A stretch of DNA of 64,000 bases, taken from assembly GCF_964275005.1 (NCBI RefSeq), contig NC_092706.1:28572781-28636780 (forward strand). The letters are read 5' to 3'. The notes beneath the pieces were generated by a model. It had not been told where the DNA came from. It made no database searches and saw only the letters and a list, made by a program, of their open reading frames with translations. The DNA is from Diadema setosum (lineage: Eukaryota > Echinodermata > Echinoidea > Diadematoida > Diadematidae). The position numbers and the translations under genes are program-made. This document shows, piece by piece, positions 37,501-47,407 of this stretch (positions are counted from its first letter, which is position 1; each line of letters starts with the position of its first letter).

Positions 37501-37552
37501 CAGTCTCACTGTCATCCAGTCTTACTCTTCTCCGACGTCGTCTGTCCGCCAT
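19301..37552 (-). CDS. CASC3: CASC3/Barentsz (MLN51), exon junction complex core subunit; 12 coding exons
   Basis: Barentsz clamps eIF4A3 on spliced mRNA as part of the exon junction complex and acts in nonsense-mediated decay and mRNA localisation. I joined 12 exons by their GT-AG sites: 37463-37552, 34778-34879, 33397-33673, 30887-31338, 29583-29707, 27979-28263, 25939-27188, 24227-24282, 22873-22966, 22008-22232, 20865-21070 and 19301-19597. Every phase matches and the sum is 3459 nt, about 1152 aa plus stop. Hallmarks in order: start MADRRRRRR (human begins MADRRRQR), DEESDYESAEE, SELOR domain about residues 308-390 (DDDEDRKKPQF, GPFYMHD, KLWNNEDRWRHDRY, EDQAPKSRQE, YGFDIRR), KRYSSQRQR, GGITYYSPE and PPPPE. 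Human CASC3 is about 700 aa; the excess comes from acidic exon 4 and the Arg/Gln-rich exon 7. The ATG at 37552 has G at -3 and +4; an in-frame ATG lies upstream at about 37606. The exact last exon end is uncertain. Confidence 0.95.
20865..21070 (-). CDS. CASC3: CASC3 exon 11, Pro/Met-rich
   Basis: Acceptor TTTTTCCTTGTTAG, donor GTAAGT; phase 1 in, 0 out. Encodes MRPPAPGHLPSAAFF, a PPPPNQLPPPQF run and MQHYAVPPP. A GATA microsatellite carrying a MITE starts about 60 bp upstream of its acceptor. Confidence 0.88.
21128..21222. repeat. (GATA)n microsatellite, left part
   Basis: About 23 perfect GATA units, continuing after a MITE at 21456-21510. Confidence 0.95.
21223..21455. mobile_element. TTTTCGCG-family MITE inserted in a GATA microsatellite
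   Basis: CTGTATACGCC and GGCGTATACAG are inverted ends flanked by TA. GATA repeats continue on both sides (about 21130-21222 and 21456-21510), so the element split an existing microsatellite. The interior has TTTCGCTA, TTCGCGTG and CGAAAATAAA words. Confidence 0.85.
21758..21968. mobile_element. Degenerate TTTTCGCG-family MITE
   Basis: Starts near ACTGTAAAACGAGG and ends near ATTATCTTACAGTA, with ATATCGCGAATTTCGC and AATTCGCGAAAATTTC inside. It lies just upstream of the donor of CASC3 exon 10. Confidence 0.6.
22008..22232 (-). CDS. CASC3: CASC3 exon 10, Pro/His-rich
   Basis: Acceptor TATGTTTGCAG, donor GTGAGT; phase 1 in and out, 225 nt. Begins HGYQPNQGQGDYTSQTPP and ends QDVIIQHEVHP, proline- and histidine-rich like the tail of vertebrate CASC3. 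Confidence 0.87.
22873..22966 (-). CDS. CASC3: CASC3 exon 9, KRYSSQRQR block
   Basis: Acceptor TATTTCTGTCACAG, donor GTAAGA; phase 0 in, 1 out. It encodes RGRPKRYSSQRQRGAPEG; human has GGRAKRYSSQRQRPVPE, an unambiguous family match in the C-terminal half. Confidence 0.93.
24227..24282 (-). CDS. CASC3: CASC3 exon 8
   Basis: A 56-nt exon, phase 1 in, 0 out, acceptor TCTTTCCTTTAG, donor GTAAGA. It encodes PVQGPEGDHRQERYDRRE, which joins exon 7 to the conserved KRYSSQRQR block in frame. Confidence 0.85.
25241..25680. mobile_element. TIR family E element in CASC3 intron 7
   Basis: CTCTTTCAGATAGAAAATCT with TTGTAATCATG at the left is mirrored by GATTACAAGAGACTTTTCTG at the right. Interior ATCATGATT words. 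Relative of 31382-31795. Confidence 0.6.
25939..27188 (-). CDS. CASC3: CASC3 exon 7, long Arg/Gln/Glu/Asp-rich exon
   Basis: Acceptor TTTTCCTCTCACAG, donor GTAGGG; phase 2 in, 1 out; 1250 nt in one open frame. It begins PVYSRKQEAPPRQDF and EEEWPSL, continues as about 350 low-complexity residues rich in R, Q, D, N and G, has KAYSRDRRQR (compare human KKSYSRARRTRTK), then a helical segment MEGLKELVRELKANI. It is several times longer than the matching human part and explains most of the extra protein length. Confidence 0.9.
27365..27725. mobile_element. PIF/Harbinger-like MITE in CASC3 intron 6
   Basis: A 361-bp element with ends CCCTGTGTTCACATTGG and, reversed, CCCTGCGTTCACATTAG, flanked by TTA at 27362-27364 and 27726-27728. 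A 3-bp TTA duplication is the PIF/Harbinger habit. It is much richer in CpG than the intron. The overlapping open frames are not genes. Confidence 0.8.
27979..28263 (-). CDS. CASC3: CASC3 exon 6, second half of SELOR and RG tract
   Basis: Acceptor CTTCTTCCGCAG; donor GTTTGA is weak. Phase 2 in and out. It encodes PQEKKKLWNNEDRWRHDRY, EDQAPKSRQEIHDIYGFDI, then an eleven-unit RG run and an acidic/basic end. The Trp pair corresponds to human KLWKDEGRWEHDKF, containing the Trp essential for RNA binding. The RG repeats could bind RNA or be methylated (inference). Confidence 0.92.
28370..28579. mobile_element. TTTTCGCG MITE, copy 1 (CASC3 intron 6 side / upstream of exon 6)
   Basis: A 210-bp element: CTGTACGAGCTGAAATTTTC at the left is inverted exactly at the right, with TA on both sides. 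Many TTTTCGCG and GCGAAAAT words. It sits in the intron between CASC3 exons 5 and 6. Confidence 0.9.
29583..29707 (-). CDS. CASC3: CASC3 exon 5, first half of SELOR
   Basis: Acceptor ATACATACAG, donor GTGAGT; phase 0 in, 2 out. It encodes EAPQDLDDDEDRKKPQF, VPRKGPFYMHD and an acidic/lysine tail. Human has LDDDEDRKNPAYIPRKGLFFEHD at this place, where an aromatic residue in the GLFFEHD segment contacts eIF4A3/RNA. This is the most diagnostic exon. Confidence 0.93.
30887..31338 (-). CDS. CASC3: CASC3 exon 4, acidic tract
   Basis: Acceptor CTTTACACAG, donor GTAAGT; phase 1 in, 0 out. It encodes AEVQAETAVSS, then about 120 residues dominated by Glu and Asp, the acidic region preceding SELOR. Human CASC3 is also acidic here but shorter. 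The plus-strand reading is Leu/Phe-rich and is only the shadow of GAG/GAA codons. Confidence 0.87.
31382..31795. mobile_element. TIR family E element in CASC3 intron 3
   Basis: CTCTTTTAGATGGTAGAAAA and ATCTCTCTTGTAATCA at the left; the complement at the right contains TTTTTCTACCGTCTGAAAGA. A second right-end-like copy continues to about 31910, suggesting nested or tandem insertions. Confidence 0.65.
33163..33379. mobile_element. Degenerate TTTTCGCG-family MITE in CASC3 intron 3
   Basis: It contains TGCGTACAGATATTTTCGCG as in the intact copies and ends CCTATACAGTA, but the left end is eroded. It stops about 20 bp short of the exon 3 donor. Confidence 0.6.
33397..33673 (-). CDS. CASC3: CASC3 exon 3
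   Basis: Phase 0 in, phase 1 out (donor G|GTAATG), 277 nt. Ala/Glu/Ser-rich low-complexity protein beginning DLPSTSNGAND and ending STIPDSP. No domain is visible; it belongs to the disordered N-terminal region. It is supported by splice sites, phase and composition rather than by homology. Confidence 0.82.
34060..34168. repeat. (ATC)n microsatellite in CASC3 intron 2
   Basis: Runs of CATCATCATC interrupted once by TATC. The open frames over it are artefacts. Confidence 0.9.
34778..34879 (-). CDS. CASC3: CASC3 exon 2
   Basis: The acceptor is TTTTTTCCTCCCTGTAG and the donor GTAATG; phase 0 in and out, 34 codons. The product ESDTILDKDEESDYESAEEG matches the human block around SDYESAEDSEGEE, which fixes strand and frame. 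Confidence 0.9.
37463..37552 (-). CDS. CASC3: CASC3 exon 1
   Basis: Thirty codons from ATG to a perfect GTAAGT donor, phase 0. It encodes the basic MADRRRRRR start followed by an acidic Ser/Asp stretch ending SNSSGD, as at the human N-terminus. Confidence 0.9.
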
Positions 37553-38506
37553 TTCGCGTACAGAAATCGCAAGTTCTCTGAATCCTGTAGCAAGGTCCCT
37601 ATGCATGTAATGTACCAAGTACAGCAGTTACAGGATCAGAAATTCCCTGCTGGCACTGACTGTGTGTCGACTGTTTTCTGTAGTACATATCTAGCTGAAA
37701 TGTGCGCACGTTCTGAGCAGGAAGTGATACGGAGATTCAGTGTACGGATACCACCGAAGTGCAAACCGTGGACAGCGGCAGCAGCGCTTACAAGTTGTCA
37801 TTTTCAAGACCTCTGCTAGTTCAGTTCCGTTCAGGTCGATCAGTTCAAAGACATTTCCAGTAAACATGCTTCTTAATCAGTACAGATAACAGTGCAATTG
37901 TTTTCCACAACTCAGAATAATAGCTGATCATCGCGTAAATACTTAGGTTAGGCCCCGTAACAATTCAACCTCAACTTTATTCAAAACTAAAGATTTATAT
38001 AAGAGTTTGTTCGCAAAAACCGATCCATTTCTGAAGATTTTGAAGTACGGTCTCTGTCATAACGTACAAAATAATACCTTTTAAATGATATATCGGTCAC
38101 TACATATAAAGGTACATTTTTAAAGTTATGGTCAAAAGAAGCAAAATTTTTCTTATTATTCTCTTTATTTTTCTTGACCATTAATCGCAAATATCTCCAT
38201 TTGGCAAATATGGACTTATCGGTTTTTGCAAACAAACTCTTCATATGAATCACAAATACAAAAATTGACATGAGTTAAACATGCATGAATGGTTTTAGGG
38301 CCCTAACCTGGAAGCAGGGCTTGTTAGTGAGGCCCATATGAAAAGCACAAGAAGATGGAACTCAGTGGCACAATGGACAACGCAGTCAATGATGTCAAGT
38401 GTCGAGAGATCACAAACAGATCATAACATGTCATATTAATAAATCGGATCGGCCATACCATGCAGGACCATCGACAGCAGATGAAAATGTCACGCAAGTT
38501 GTGCAA
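37553..38506 (-). promoter_or_regulatory. CASC3 5' flank / probable promoter region
   Basis: The 950 bp upstream of the CASC3 start holds no other gene and is locally CpG-containing next to exon 1. I see no convincing TATA box. It is bounded upstream by the inverted-repeat element starting at 38507. The promoter assignment rests on position only. Confidence 0.35.
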
Positions 38507-38519
38507 TACCCTTATAAAA

Positions 38520-39175
38520 AAGTACCATGGTTTTACCATAGTACTTTTACAATGGTAATACCATAGTATTACCATAGGATGGTAAATTGACAGATGAAGG
38601 CAGTACATTTACCATGGATTTACCATGGTAAAAATACCATGGTAATACCATAGTATTACCATGTATTACCATGGTTTTACCATAGTACTTTTACAATGGT
38701 AATACCATAGTATTACCATAGGATGGTAAATTGACAGATGAAGGCAGTACATTTACCATGGATTTACCATGGTAAAAAATACCATGGTAATACCATAGTA
38801 TTACCATAGTTGTACCACAGTAGTACCATTCATTACCATGGTACTTCCATGCCATGAGTACCATTCTTTCATGGTAGCACTTCCACGGTAGTAACCACGG
38901 TAGTACCACGGTACATCCATGGTAGTACCACGGTAGTACCACGGTACATCCACGGTACTACCGCAGTACTTCCACGGTACTACCACGGTAGTACCACGGT
39001 ACATCCACGGTAGTACCACGGTACTTCCACGGTAGTACCACGGTACATCTCACGGTACTACCACGGTAGTACCACGGTACCCTCACGGTAGTACCGCGGT
39101 ACATCCAGACGGTAGTACCACGGTTCTTCCATGGTGGTACCACGGTCCTTCCATGCTAGTACCACAGTACTTCAA
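38520..39175. repeat. GGTAC/TACC palindromic satellite block
   Basis: Nearly every 10-15 bp holds a GTACCACGGTA or TACCATGGTA unit, in interlocking palindromes. The unit shifts from the AT-rich ATGG form on the left to the CACGG form on the right. Confidence 0.85.
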
Positions 39176-39840
39176 GTACCGTATCACATAGTATCACATC
39201 ATCCACAGAACTACACTAGTATATAACTGTACTAGCACAAAATAATACTTTAAGTTCAACCCACTCACCTCATATCTTATCATATATGCTTTGCATGGCT
39301 AATTGTGGTAGCTTGAATGAAATGCTCATTATAAGCAATAATCTATGCCATTGCACGTCTGCATGACCTTGTGGAGATCATTATGAATATGATTTAGTGG
39401 GTTTGGTGCTGTTGTATTTCGATGTACTAGATACCTAGCAAGTATTAAATGAGTGTGTGATGTCAGATGAAACGTAACCAAAAGTATTGATCACTGACTT
39501 CAATAAATTCACACACACACACACACCATTCACATGAATGTTTTCTCAGTGCAGCTCAAAGTAAAAAAAAAAAAAACAACTAAAATCCAAGGACTCCACA
39601 TGCCCATTCACCCCACACTTTTGATCACGGGATTCACAGGTAGATTTCTAGGCTTTACACTAAATGTTACACCACGCAAACGAAGGCTTTGGTACTGGTC
39701 GGTATACTGTTCAAGATATCTGGCTTAAACCATTTTTATTTATGAGGCATCAGCCATCAAAAATAAATCCAGAGAAAACACAGCGTGTCTACAGAGTTCT
39801 TAAATTGTGGTTGACAAGTAAGCTGTGGCTCTGTTTATAT

Positions 39841-40134
39841 AGCGGAAGGCCGCCGCTTAACCTTAAAACTGGTTGACTAAGTATACAGCTGTGGCACTGA
39901 TAGCGGAAGGCCGCCGCTGAAACTGTAACATTAACGTACATATATGTTCTAATCACAATGGCCGACAAAACTGAGACTAAAACAGTATAGACTAACGTTA
40001 GATAGCCTATCTATACCAGGATACAGACTGTAGGCCCTACACTACAGTACGCACGTTAACCAGCAGGGACTGTTACTTGGTATAGTAGTACAGCTTAACT
40101 ACAGGCACTGTTTATATAGCGGGAGGCCGCCGCT
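39841..40134. promoter_or_regulatory. Three copies of AGCGG(A/G)AGGCCGCCGCT
   Basis: The 17-bp motif occurs at 39841, 39902 and 40118; two copies follow TTTATAT. It contains an ETS-like GCGGAAG core in two copies and lies at the edge of a CpG-richer region reaching about 40600. A promoter role is inference; no transcript start or coding exon could be assigned. Confidence 0.3.
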
Positions 40135-43100
40135 GTTTACAAACATGGATTGTAGTACATGGTTGTACCAAGTAGGATCTATAAATCTAAGACCTAATAA
40201 TAAAAGCTACCTGCTAGGATAGTCCAGCACTAGCGCGGTAGTCGATATGTCGGTAGCAGTCCCGTCGACAGTTAGATCTCACAGTAACACAGCCACAGGC
40301 GCTAGAAATCATCCGTAAAATCTTGGAAGAAAACTCTGGCCGCTGACGATGAAACTAGGAGGGTGGTATTCACTGTTCACTGATGTTCACTGCCGTGCTG
40401 GGCGCGTCGTCGAAAGAAACAGCTTGAAACCAAGAAGGGACCCTGCTGTGCACGAGTACTGCAATGATGGCAGGTTCAGACGTCAGTGTAGGGACCAATG
40501 CGAGGTTAGCTCCCTACGCCACGGAGATAGCCTAGCCTGATGTGATACTGCATACTACTGTCAATGTCCAATCAGAAGTCTACGCAGTGCGTAGGCTAGG
40601 GCGATGTACGACTGATAAAAAACCTTGGTAGATTCTAGCAGTAATCTAGCGTCACAGGAGTGCCTGCTATTCCGGGGTTGGAATTATCCAAAAATAATGC
40701 TCAGTCCAAAATATGAATCCACCACCAGAATCAGTATAGGCCTATAGGCAACTGTGCAGAACACAACTGAGGTCTACGTAGACCGATCGAGTAGGTGACC
40801 TACAGTGAAGTAGCTAATCTCAAAGTCATTAAAAAAATCATCACTGACAGTATCGTGTGCCCGAGTCGAGTCACAAGCACGTGCCAGATCTATTAAAGCA
40901 GAATAGAGACGCACTGGTGATCACTCTATGAAAGTTGCAGCAGGACTGACAAATTTTGGGGCCTGCTGCATGTACCCTGCAAGCGCAAGCGCAGCTCTCA
41001 ATGGCCACAAAGGCAAAACTATTTTGATTGGCTAAAGAATACTGAATATATTACGTAACTTAAAATGATTGGCTGTCATAAAGATAATTATTCATTATTA
41101 CCTCATTTGCATAAAAACCAGACATCACATGACATTGCAGACAGGAAGTGACCTGGGCATCCAGGGTACGTCTAGCCTGCAATGCCTGTACAATGTATAC
41201 ACACAAATAAGCATCCATCTACAGTAGATGTTGAAAAGCTATGTACACTTGTAACTGTGTATGTGTGTGTTAGAAAAAAACCTACAGCAGTGTATACATA
41301 TGCACACTGCATATCACACTGTATATTACAACTACAACAAAAAATATGCACTGTATGCATATCCTCTTCATGCATTATCATAATAGATACTAGTAGACAA
41401 ATGTTGAGCTACTACAACCTTAAATCATGCATTCATCAACCTCATACAGGTCCACTCATTAGGATTCTTTGAGGAAAACTGGCATTTCGAACTTAATAAT
41501 TCTTTTCTTAATGTAAATTGCACAAAGGAGATTGGCGAATGAGGTGGATGAAAGCACTGTACGATAAGATATGATGGTTTCACCAACATCACACCATGAG
41601 CCGTTTCAAAATCAACACAGACAGCAACAGTCCTTAGGAATCTGCAAAATAATCCACAAACCCCCCCCCCCCCCCCCAAAAAAAAGGAGTAATTTTCTGT
41701 TTTTAATAAAGACTTACTTTAACGTTGTAATACAACTGCAGAAAAACAAGATTTGATATTTTGAATGATTTCATGACAAATAGAACACAGTGAATACTTT
41801 GGTGGCACTTGGCAGTTGGCACATAATACTGGTGTTTCATTTAGCACACAAAGTTACAATACTCATGGTAATTCCCGTAATCCTGGCCTTAAAATTACAC
41901 ACACACATACATATTAAGAAAAGTGCATTTCAATTATGCAACTGTATCTAAGCAACAAATAACAAGACTCTAGTGGATCTTGTACTCATACATTTCACTC
42001 AAAGGGGAAAACTTGATTTCACGCATCCAACCCAGTTGATAAAGTACAGTAAACCTTGCCTAAGTCAAATCGAAAGGGACTTGAAGAAATCCTTCGAGTT
42101 GCGCGCATTTCAACTATTTGAAGTAAAACAGGGCCTGACACAATCACTTGCACACTTTCCCGGGGCTAGTAAAATCTTATATCGGGCAAGTGAACAAATT
42201 AAAATGAAAAAATTCACTTACCCATAGGCAAGTAAAATGTAATAAAAAAATGAGGAAAAATGTGGAAATCTTTAGGCTGTTTAATGCCTAATTCATAGTT
42301 TTTGCAAACTACAGAATCACTTGTATAACAATATTCCAATGCTATGAAAGGCCAAGCTTAAGTGATTAGATTATTAAAGAGGAAATTATCATTTTCAATG
42401 TTTTTGACTTTCTTGGGGCAATTGTACAGTCAACTTTGCAAGATTATGGTAGCAGTACCATATGCCAGTCAAACAAGTACCATAAGGTACCATGAAAGTA
42501 CCATAGAGAACTGTGAAAGTACCACAAAGTGCAATGAAAATGTCCAAGAGTACCATGGAGTACTATGAAAGTATCACAGAGAACCATGAAAGTACTATGG
42601 AGAACCAGGAAAGTATCACGTGTGAGGATGGCACTCTGTTCAGTATAACATCAACCATATAATAAATATTGTAATTTCATTGTAATACCGTAACATCTAT
42701 GGTACATTCATGGTAGTACTATGGTACATTATGGTACTTCTATATTTTCAAATAGTACTTTCCTATTCCGTACGGTACTTCTGTGGTAGTACTATGGTAG
42801 TACTATGGTACAAATGAATTTACCATGGTTACTATGGTAATACCATGGTAATACCATAGTAATACCATGGTACTTAATGGTACTTTTTTACAAGGGTATA
42901 TAACTACAGTCAGGACAAGCCCTCATGTGGAAAAAGCAAACTTTAACTTAAAAAAAAAAAAACCTATCATAAATACACAAGCTTACACATACGCTTAATC
43001 ACATTGAATTTTTATCTTATAGAGATAACTATACTTTTCCTATAAACTGACAGCATTGTTTAATATTACAAGTGGTTCTGGGAAATACGAATTCAAAGAA

Positions 43101-43481
43101 ACATCATAATTATTGATTATGATCCTATATGATGTCTTATAGGTTTCTTTGACGTGTTTGTAATTATGAATCTGTGAGTTTAAAATCTCATTAGGACATG
43201 GCTGTAGGCTACAGCATCGTGGGTTTTTTTTTTTTCATTATTCTTATTGTTATTTTTGGAAGGGGAAACACACTTGTCATGCCAATACAAGTTAATTTTG
43301 AAGTAAGAGCTGTCAAAGTAGGCGCTTAATATGCAAATGATCATTCTTGCCATTATTGTAAATTCTTGGGAAAATGTATTCAAAAGGAAATTGTGGATGA
43401 CCAAAAACGCAACTTACGTTTATTACAGCATATTACGCTCATTAAGAAAAAAAAAAAGAAATTTAAAGTAAACTATCGATA

Positions 43482-43731
43482 AACGGTTAGTGGTCGGGTT
43501 GCTGGTCATCCTGGGGGGAGGCCCGAATATTGGTAGTTCACGATACATCATAGTGGATACCCGCGGGCCAGCATATTTTAATTTAACTGTGACTGTGTTA
43601 TTTTGTTATTTTTCTTTTTCTTCTTTTTTTTTTCTCTCTTTTATTTCTTTCTTATGTCTTATTTTTCAGTGCTTTTGTTGCCTCAAGTGTGTTTATATTT
43701 ATTTTTGTACATATGTTATTATTGTTCAATA

Positions 43732-43763
<32 letters not shown>
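43482..43763 (+). mobile_element. 5'-truncated retro-insertion with polyA and 12-bp target duplication
   Basis: AAACTATCGATA occurs at 43470-43481 and again at 43764-43775, flanking a 282-bp insert ending in an AATAAA signal (43729) and about 27 A. This is the signature of LINE-mediated integration. The body has no ORF that I recognise; it may be a LINE 3' UTR or a transcript remnant. Confidence 0.85.
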
Positions 43764-43766
<3 letters not shown>

Positions 43767-43939
43767 CTATCGATACAATAGTCATTCCCTTGCAGAGAAG
43801 ATGCAGGAGATCATGTGTTGTTCAATTATGACCTAGCAATAAAGTGTTTCTTGTGGTCTCTTTTGTAAAAACTTGTTCATCGTTTTATGAAACTTATACA
43901 AAACTATACAGGCGAAGTGCTGCAGCAATCTAGAATGAC

Positions 43940-44250
43940 AGTAATTGACAGCTAAAGGTCTTCGGTATAGACTACCTACTTCAAATGTCTATTACGTTTC
44001 GAAACGTATTGGCACGCTCCCACCCTCGCTACGATACGGTGCACCGCCGCGCACAGCAGCCGGTGTTATGTATGTTGTCAACCGCGAGAATTACGCGCGA
44101 TTCTCCACGTGCGTTTTCAGAGCAAAGAACTTTCTTCATTCGTTCTTCTATCGATCGATCGTCGGCTCAGCGATCTGCTGACTGGAGTTACCCTGGGCAG
44201 AATTCGAAAGGGCATGGACAACGACGCCCCGAAGACATCCCGAAGTAACA
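43940..44250. other. CpG-dense segment, unassigned
   Basis: The stretch has many CpG (CGTTTCGAAACG, ACCGCCGCGC, TCGATCGATCGTCGG) against an AT-rich, CpG-poor surrounding. Two plus frames are open but look non-protein. It may be a promoter or an element fragment. Confidence 0.3.
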
Positions 44251-44941
44251 AAATAAAAAATGAATAAATAGGATAAATAAATATACAGTTAAAATAGTTC
44301 AAATAAAATATGTCATTTAATATTCAGGAAACAATGAAACACACTGGCTTCCTAAAGTATCCAATATCAATTCCTCTTTATCGACACTTGCTCATGACGT
44401 CCAGAAACATCGAAATGCATCGAGTATATTGTTCATAATATTCATTATGGACGGAATAGCTTGTTATAAAGGTTCTCTGAGGAAATCCCCATAAGTTTGA
44501 ACCCCGTTATGAGTAAACGACCCTATAAAGTATCCACGATATATAGTAGGCCCTACATGATAATTATGAAAGGGGTGTTGACCTCGCTTCAGTTTGGATT
44601 TAGGTATGCCCCTATACTTTTGAAAATGTTTTCACAATGAAAAAAAAAAAAAAACTCTAATAATTTTGAGCGGTAGATAAGATATGTTTGCGAGTTCAGC
44701 ACAATGATGAAGCATGGTAGGAAGAGGGTACTCGTGGTAACTTTGTATATACCAAATGTTTTTTAAGCCAGAACCTGAGTTTGATTATTGTTCTTTTTAT
44801 TACCTGCATCACCTGTGATTTCTAGACAGATTATATTAATGCTTAAGACGTTCACAGCGAATACCAGTAGCCTATACCGAAACTGGACATAGCATTGTTA
44901 GGTCCCTAAATTAGTTTAAGAGACTTGAACGTGAAGCCATA

Positions 44942-45170
44942 TTGAATTCAACTCAATTCAATTCAATTCAATCCAATTCAATTCAATTCAATTCAATTCA
45001 ATTCAATCCAATTCAATTCAATTCAATTCAATTCAATTCAATTCAATTCAGTTCAATTCAGTTCAGTTCAATTCAATTCAATTCAATTCAATTCAATTTA
45101 TTTCAATTCAATTCAATTCAATTCAATTTATTTCAATTTAATTCAATTCAATTCAGTTCACTTCAGTTCG
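44942..45170. repeat. (TTCAA)n pentanucleotide block
   Basis: About 230 bp of ATTCA/TTCAA repeats with occasional substitutions. The open frame through it (Ser-Ile-Gln-Phe-Asn repeats) is a microsatellite artefact. Confidence 0.95.
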
Positions 45171-46139
45171 ATTTTGGGTGTCCGTTTCTAGAAATTTGTT
45201 TTGTTTGCATGCCACATTACATTGATACATGACATAATTATTATAAAGCACACACGTAGATACATAGACATGATAGACATATACGCTTAAATGCATTTGT
45301 ATATTGAGTAACGTTAATCCGTGACAAGTCTCGAATTTTTCTAACACGAAGAAGGTGGCCTTTGATTTAGTCGTATCCAAAGAGCTGAAATCGAATTTGA
45401 TACCTAACACCGCGGGCACTGTTCTATAATGAGTTTCACTCTTCACTGCAACCCAAATATAGATCGAATGATGGATGAGTTTATTGTGCAAGACACTGGT
45501 ATAGTTTGATTAGGTATATACAGCACAGGATCATTGATGAAAAACGTGCATAGGCCTATTCCACGCAAGTCCTTTATAAGGAACAATATTTTAGAGGAGC
45601 CTATTATTATTGTATAGAGTTCGTCATTATATCGTGATATATCTCAAAATCTTACTAAGAAGACAATCTATTTATCTGCAGTATACATCGTAGTAACTAC
45701 AGGGGTCCTATTGCTATTACAGCAACAATTTTACATAACTGTGTTAGTGTGGTTTATTTTTGTTTGTTTGTTTGTTTTCGTTGTGATTCATCGGATGTTA
45801 GACAACGGAGGTTAAATCCCCTGAACCAGGTTCGAGACACTTTTGATATAACGGATTGCTTATAGAGGTTCCGTTCTGCGAGGCCGCCGGTTTCGTGGTA
45901 TAGTACTTTATACAGGTGATTGCTCATCAGATCAATAAGTTCAAATACAAAGTTTTGTGTTTGTGATGAATATTTTCACTCTAAACCACATCTATGAAAC
46001 CATTTTGATATTGCCACTCCACTGAGAATTGACAATAATGGAGAGAAAATCAAAGCTAAAGGAATAATCAAAGGAATTTCACTGAATCGGGCATAATCTA
46101 TCATCGAAAGGAATGGCCTCGACTATAGCCTGCCACTGC

Positions 46140-46270
46140 ACGCTATTGCCGGTTCTTTTTTTTTTTTTTTCTTTTTTTTAAAACCAAAACTGTACCTTGA
46201 CTATTGACTGTTTTGACATGTTGACGATGTTTGTTTGTAAATAAAAATTTCATTTCATTTCATTTCATAA
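46140..46270 (+). mobile_element. Probable LINE 3' tail, (ATTTC)n
   Basis: A T-rich segment leads to GTAAATAAAAATTTCATTTC and further ATTTC units, resembling a LINE polyA-signal plus microsatellite tail. No coding part remains. Confidence 0.45.
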
Positions 46271-47407
46271 ATGCCAAGTATTTTAAACTTCACTGGAGGC
46301 GATGGTGTCATTATCTTACAACATAATCTCACAAGGGTTTACTGTATGGCTCAAAATCGTCTATATATGGGCATTTCCGTGAGTTGTTCGACATGACCAC
46401 CAAAATTTTACCCACATATTTCAGGACAACTGATGATCTTACTTTGTTAGCCATAGTTTGAAGTGTGTGAAACCAACTTTACATTTAAGAAAAGTTCTCT
46501 TTTGTGCATTTTCATACCTTTTGAAACCAGAAAGCATTTTTTGACCTAAAAATCCCTAAAAATGCATTTTTGTTGCTCTTTGCAATTATTTTTTATATTT
46601 GAGGCTCAAATCAAACTTTGTTTGGTTTTACAAATCAAAAATATATTAATCTAGCAGTAAATAAAGTGGAGACCTCGATATAAGATATTACTTCGGACAC
46701 CAGCGTGCTCTTACATAGCTCGAGAAGCTGCTGTAACGTGAGTTACCGAAACATGAACTTTTTAACCTAGCAATTTTACTATGCCCAACTGAGACATGGT
46801 ATTTTGGATTATCAAATGACTATGCAGCACACATCCAAGAAATATGATGGGACTTATAGTCTTTGCTTCAAATTCTCATAACAGAGGTCTTAAAATTGTA
46901 ACGTGAGTTACCATGTAACGTGAGTTACCACAATGTAATGTGAGTTACCGACATGATTTTTCTTTAATACCAAGAAATGATATGAAGGTTGTGATTGTAA
47001 GTAACCAATGAGTACATGATTACTGAACTCTTGTGGTCTATTTCCAGTAGATTGTTATTCTCTTGGTCTCTCTCTCTCTGTCACCAAACCAACTGGTCTA
47101 CATGTACAATGTATTAATTACACATCACTTGTTCATCGTTAATGTTAACTTCCGAAAGAAACTGTTCCATATTTACTATTTAATATTACAGTGCATGTAT
47201 ACTGATCTGTTACGAAAGTTGTTAAAAGACAATTCCAGGCTTTCAAGCAGGATAACGTAAAAAAGTAGGAATAAAGTAGGAACAAAATCTTTCAAAAAGT
47301 AGGAAAAAGTAGGACATGAGAGGAAAAAAGTAGGGCATTAAAGAAAAAAAGTAGGAATAAATGAGGACATGTGCAGGCTTTTTGGAGTAGTTTTCGTCAA
47401 TACTCAC

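Larger units (their letters stand above)
38507..42898. mobile_element. 4.4-kb inverted-repeat element built of TACC(A/C)(T/C)GGTA palindromes
   Basis: Left end TACCCTTATAAAAAAGTACC and right end, reversed, TACCCTTGTAAAAAAGTACC are inverted repeats. Both subterminal regions (38520-39175 and 42440-42890) are dense in TACCATGGTA, TACCACGGTA and relatives. A 144-bp unit is duplicated almost exactly at 38529 and 38673. The middle, 39.2-42.4 kb, is not repeat-like and holds a CpG-dense stretch. It could instead be two solo elements. Confidence 0.55.

Noticed and set aside
39841..44250. CpG-dense regions as first exons of a plus-strand gene
   Set aside because: No downstream plus-strand coding exon could be found to support it.
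44942..45232. 96-codon frame of Ser-Ile-Gln-Phe-Asn repeats
   Set aside because: Translation of a (TTCAA)n microsatellite.
45829..45845. GGTTCGAGAC, possible tRNA B box
   Set aside because: No A box or acceptor stem at the right distance.
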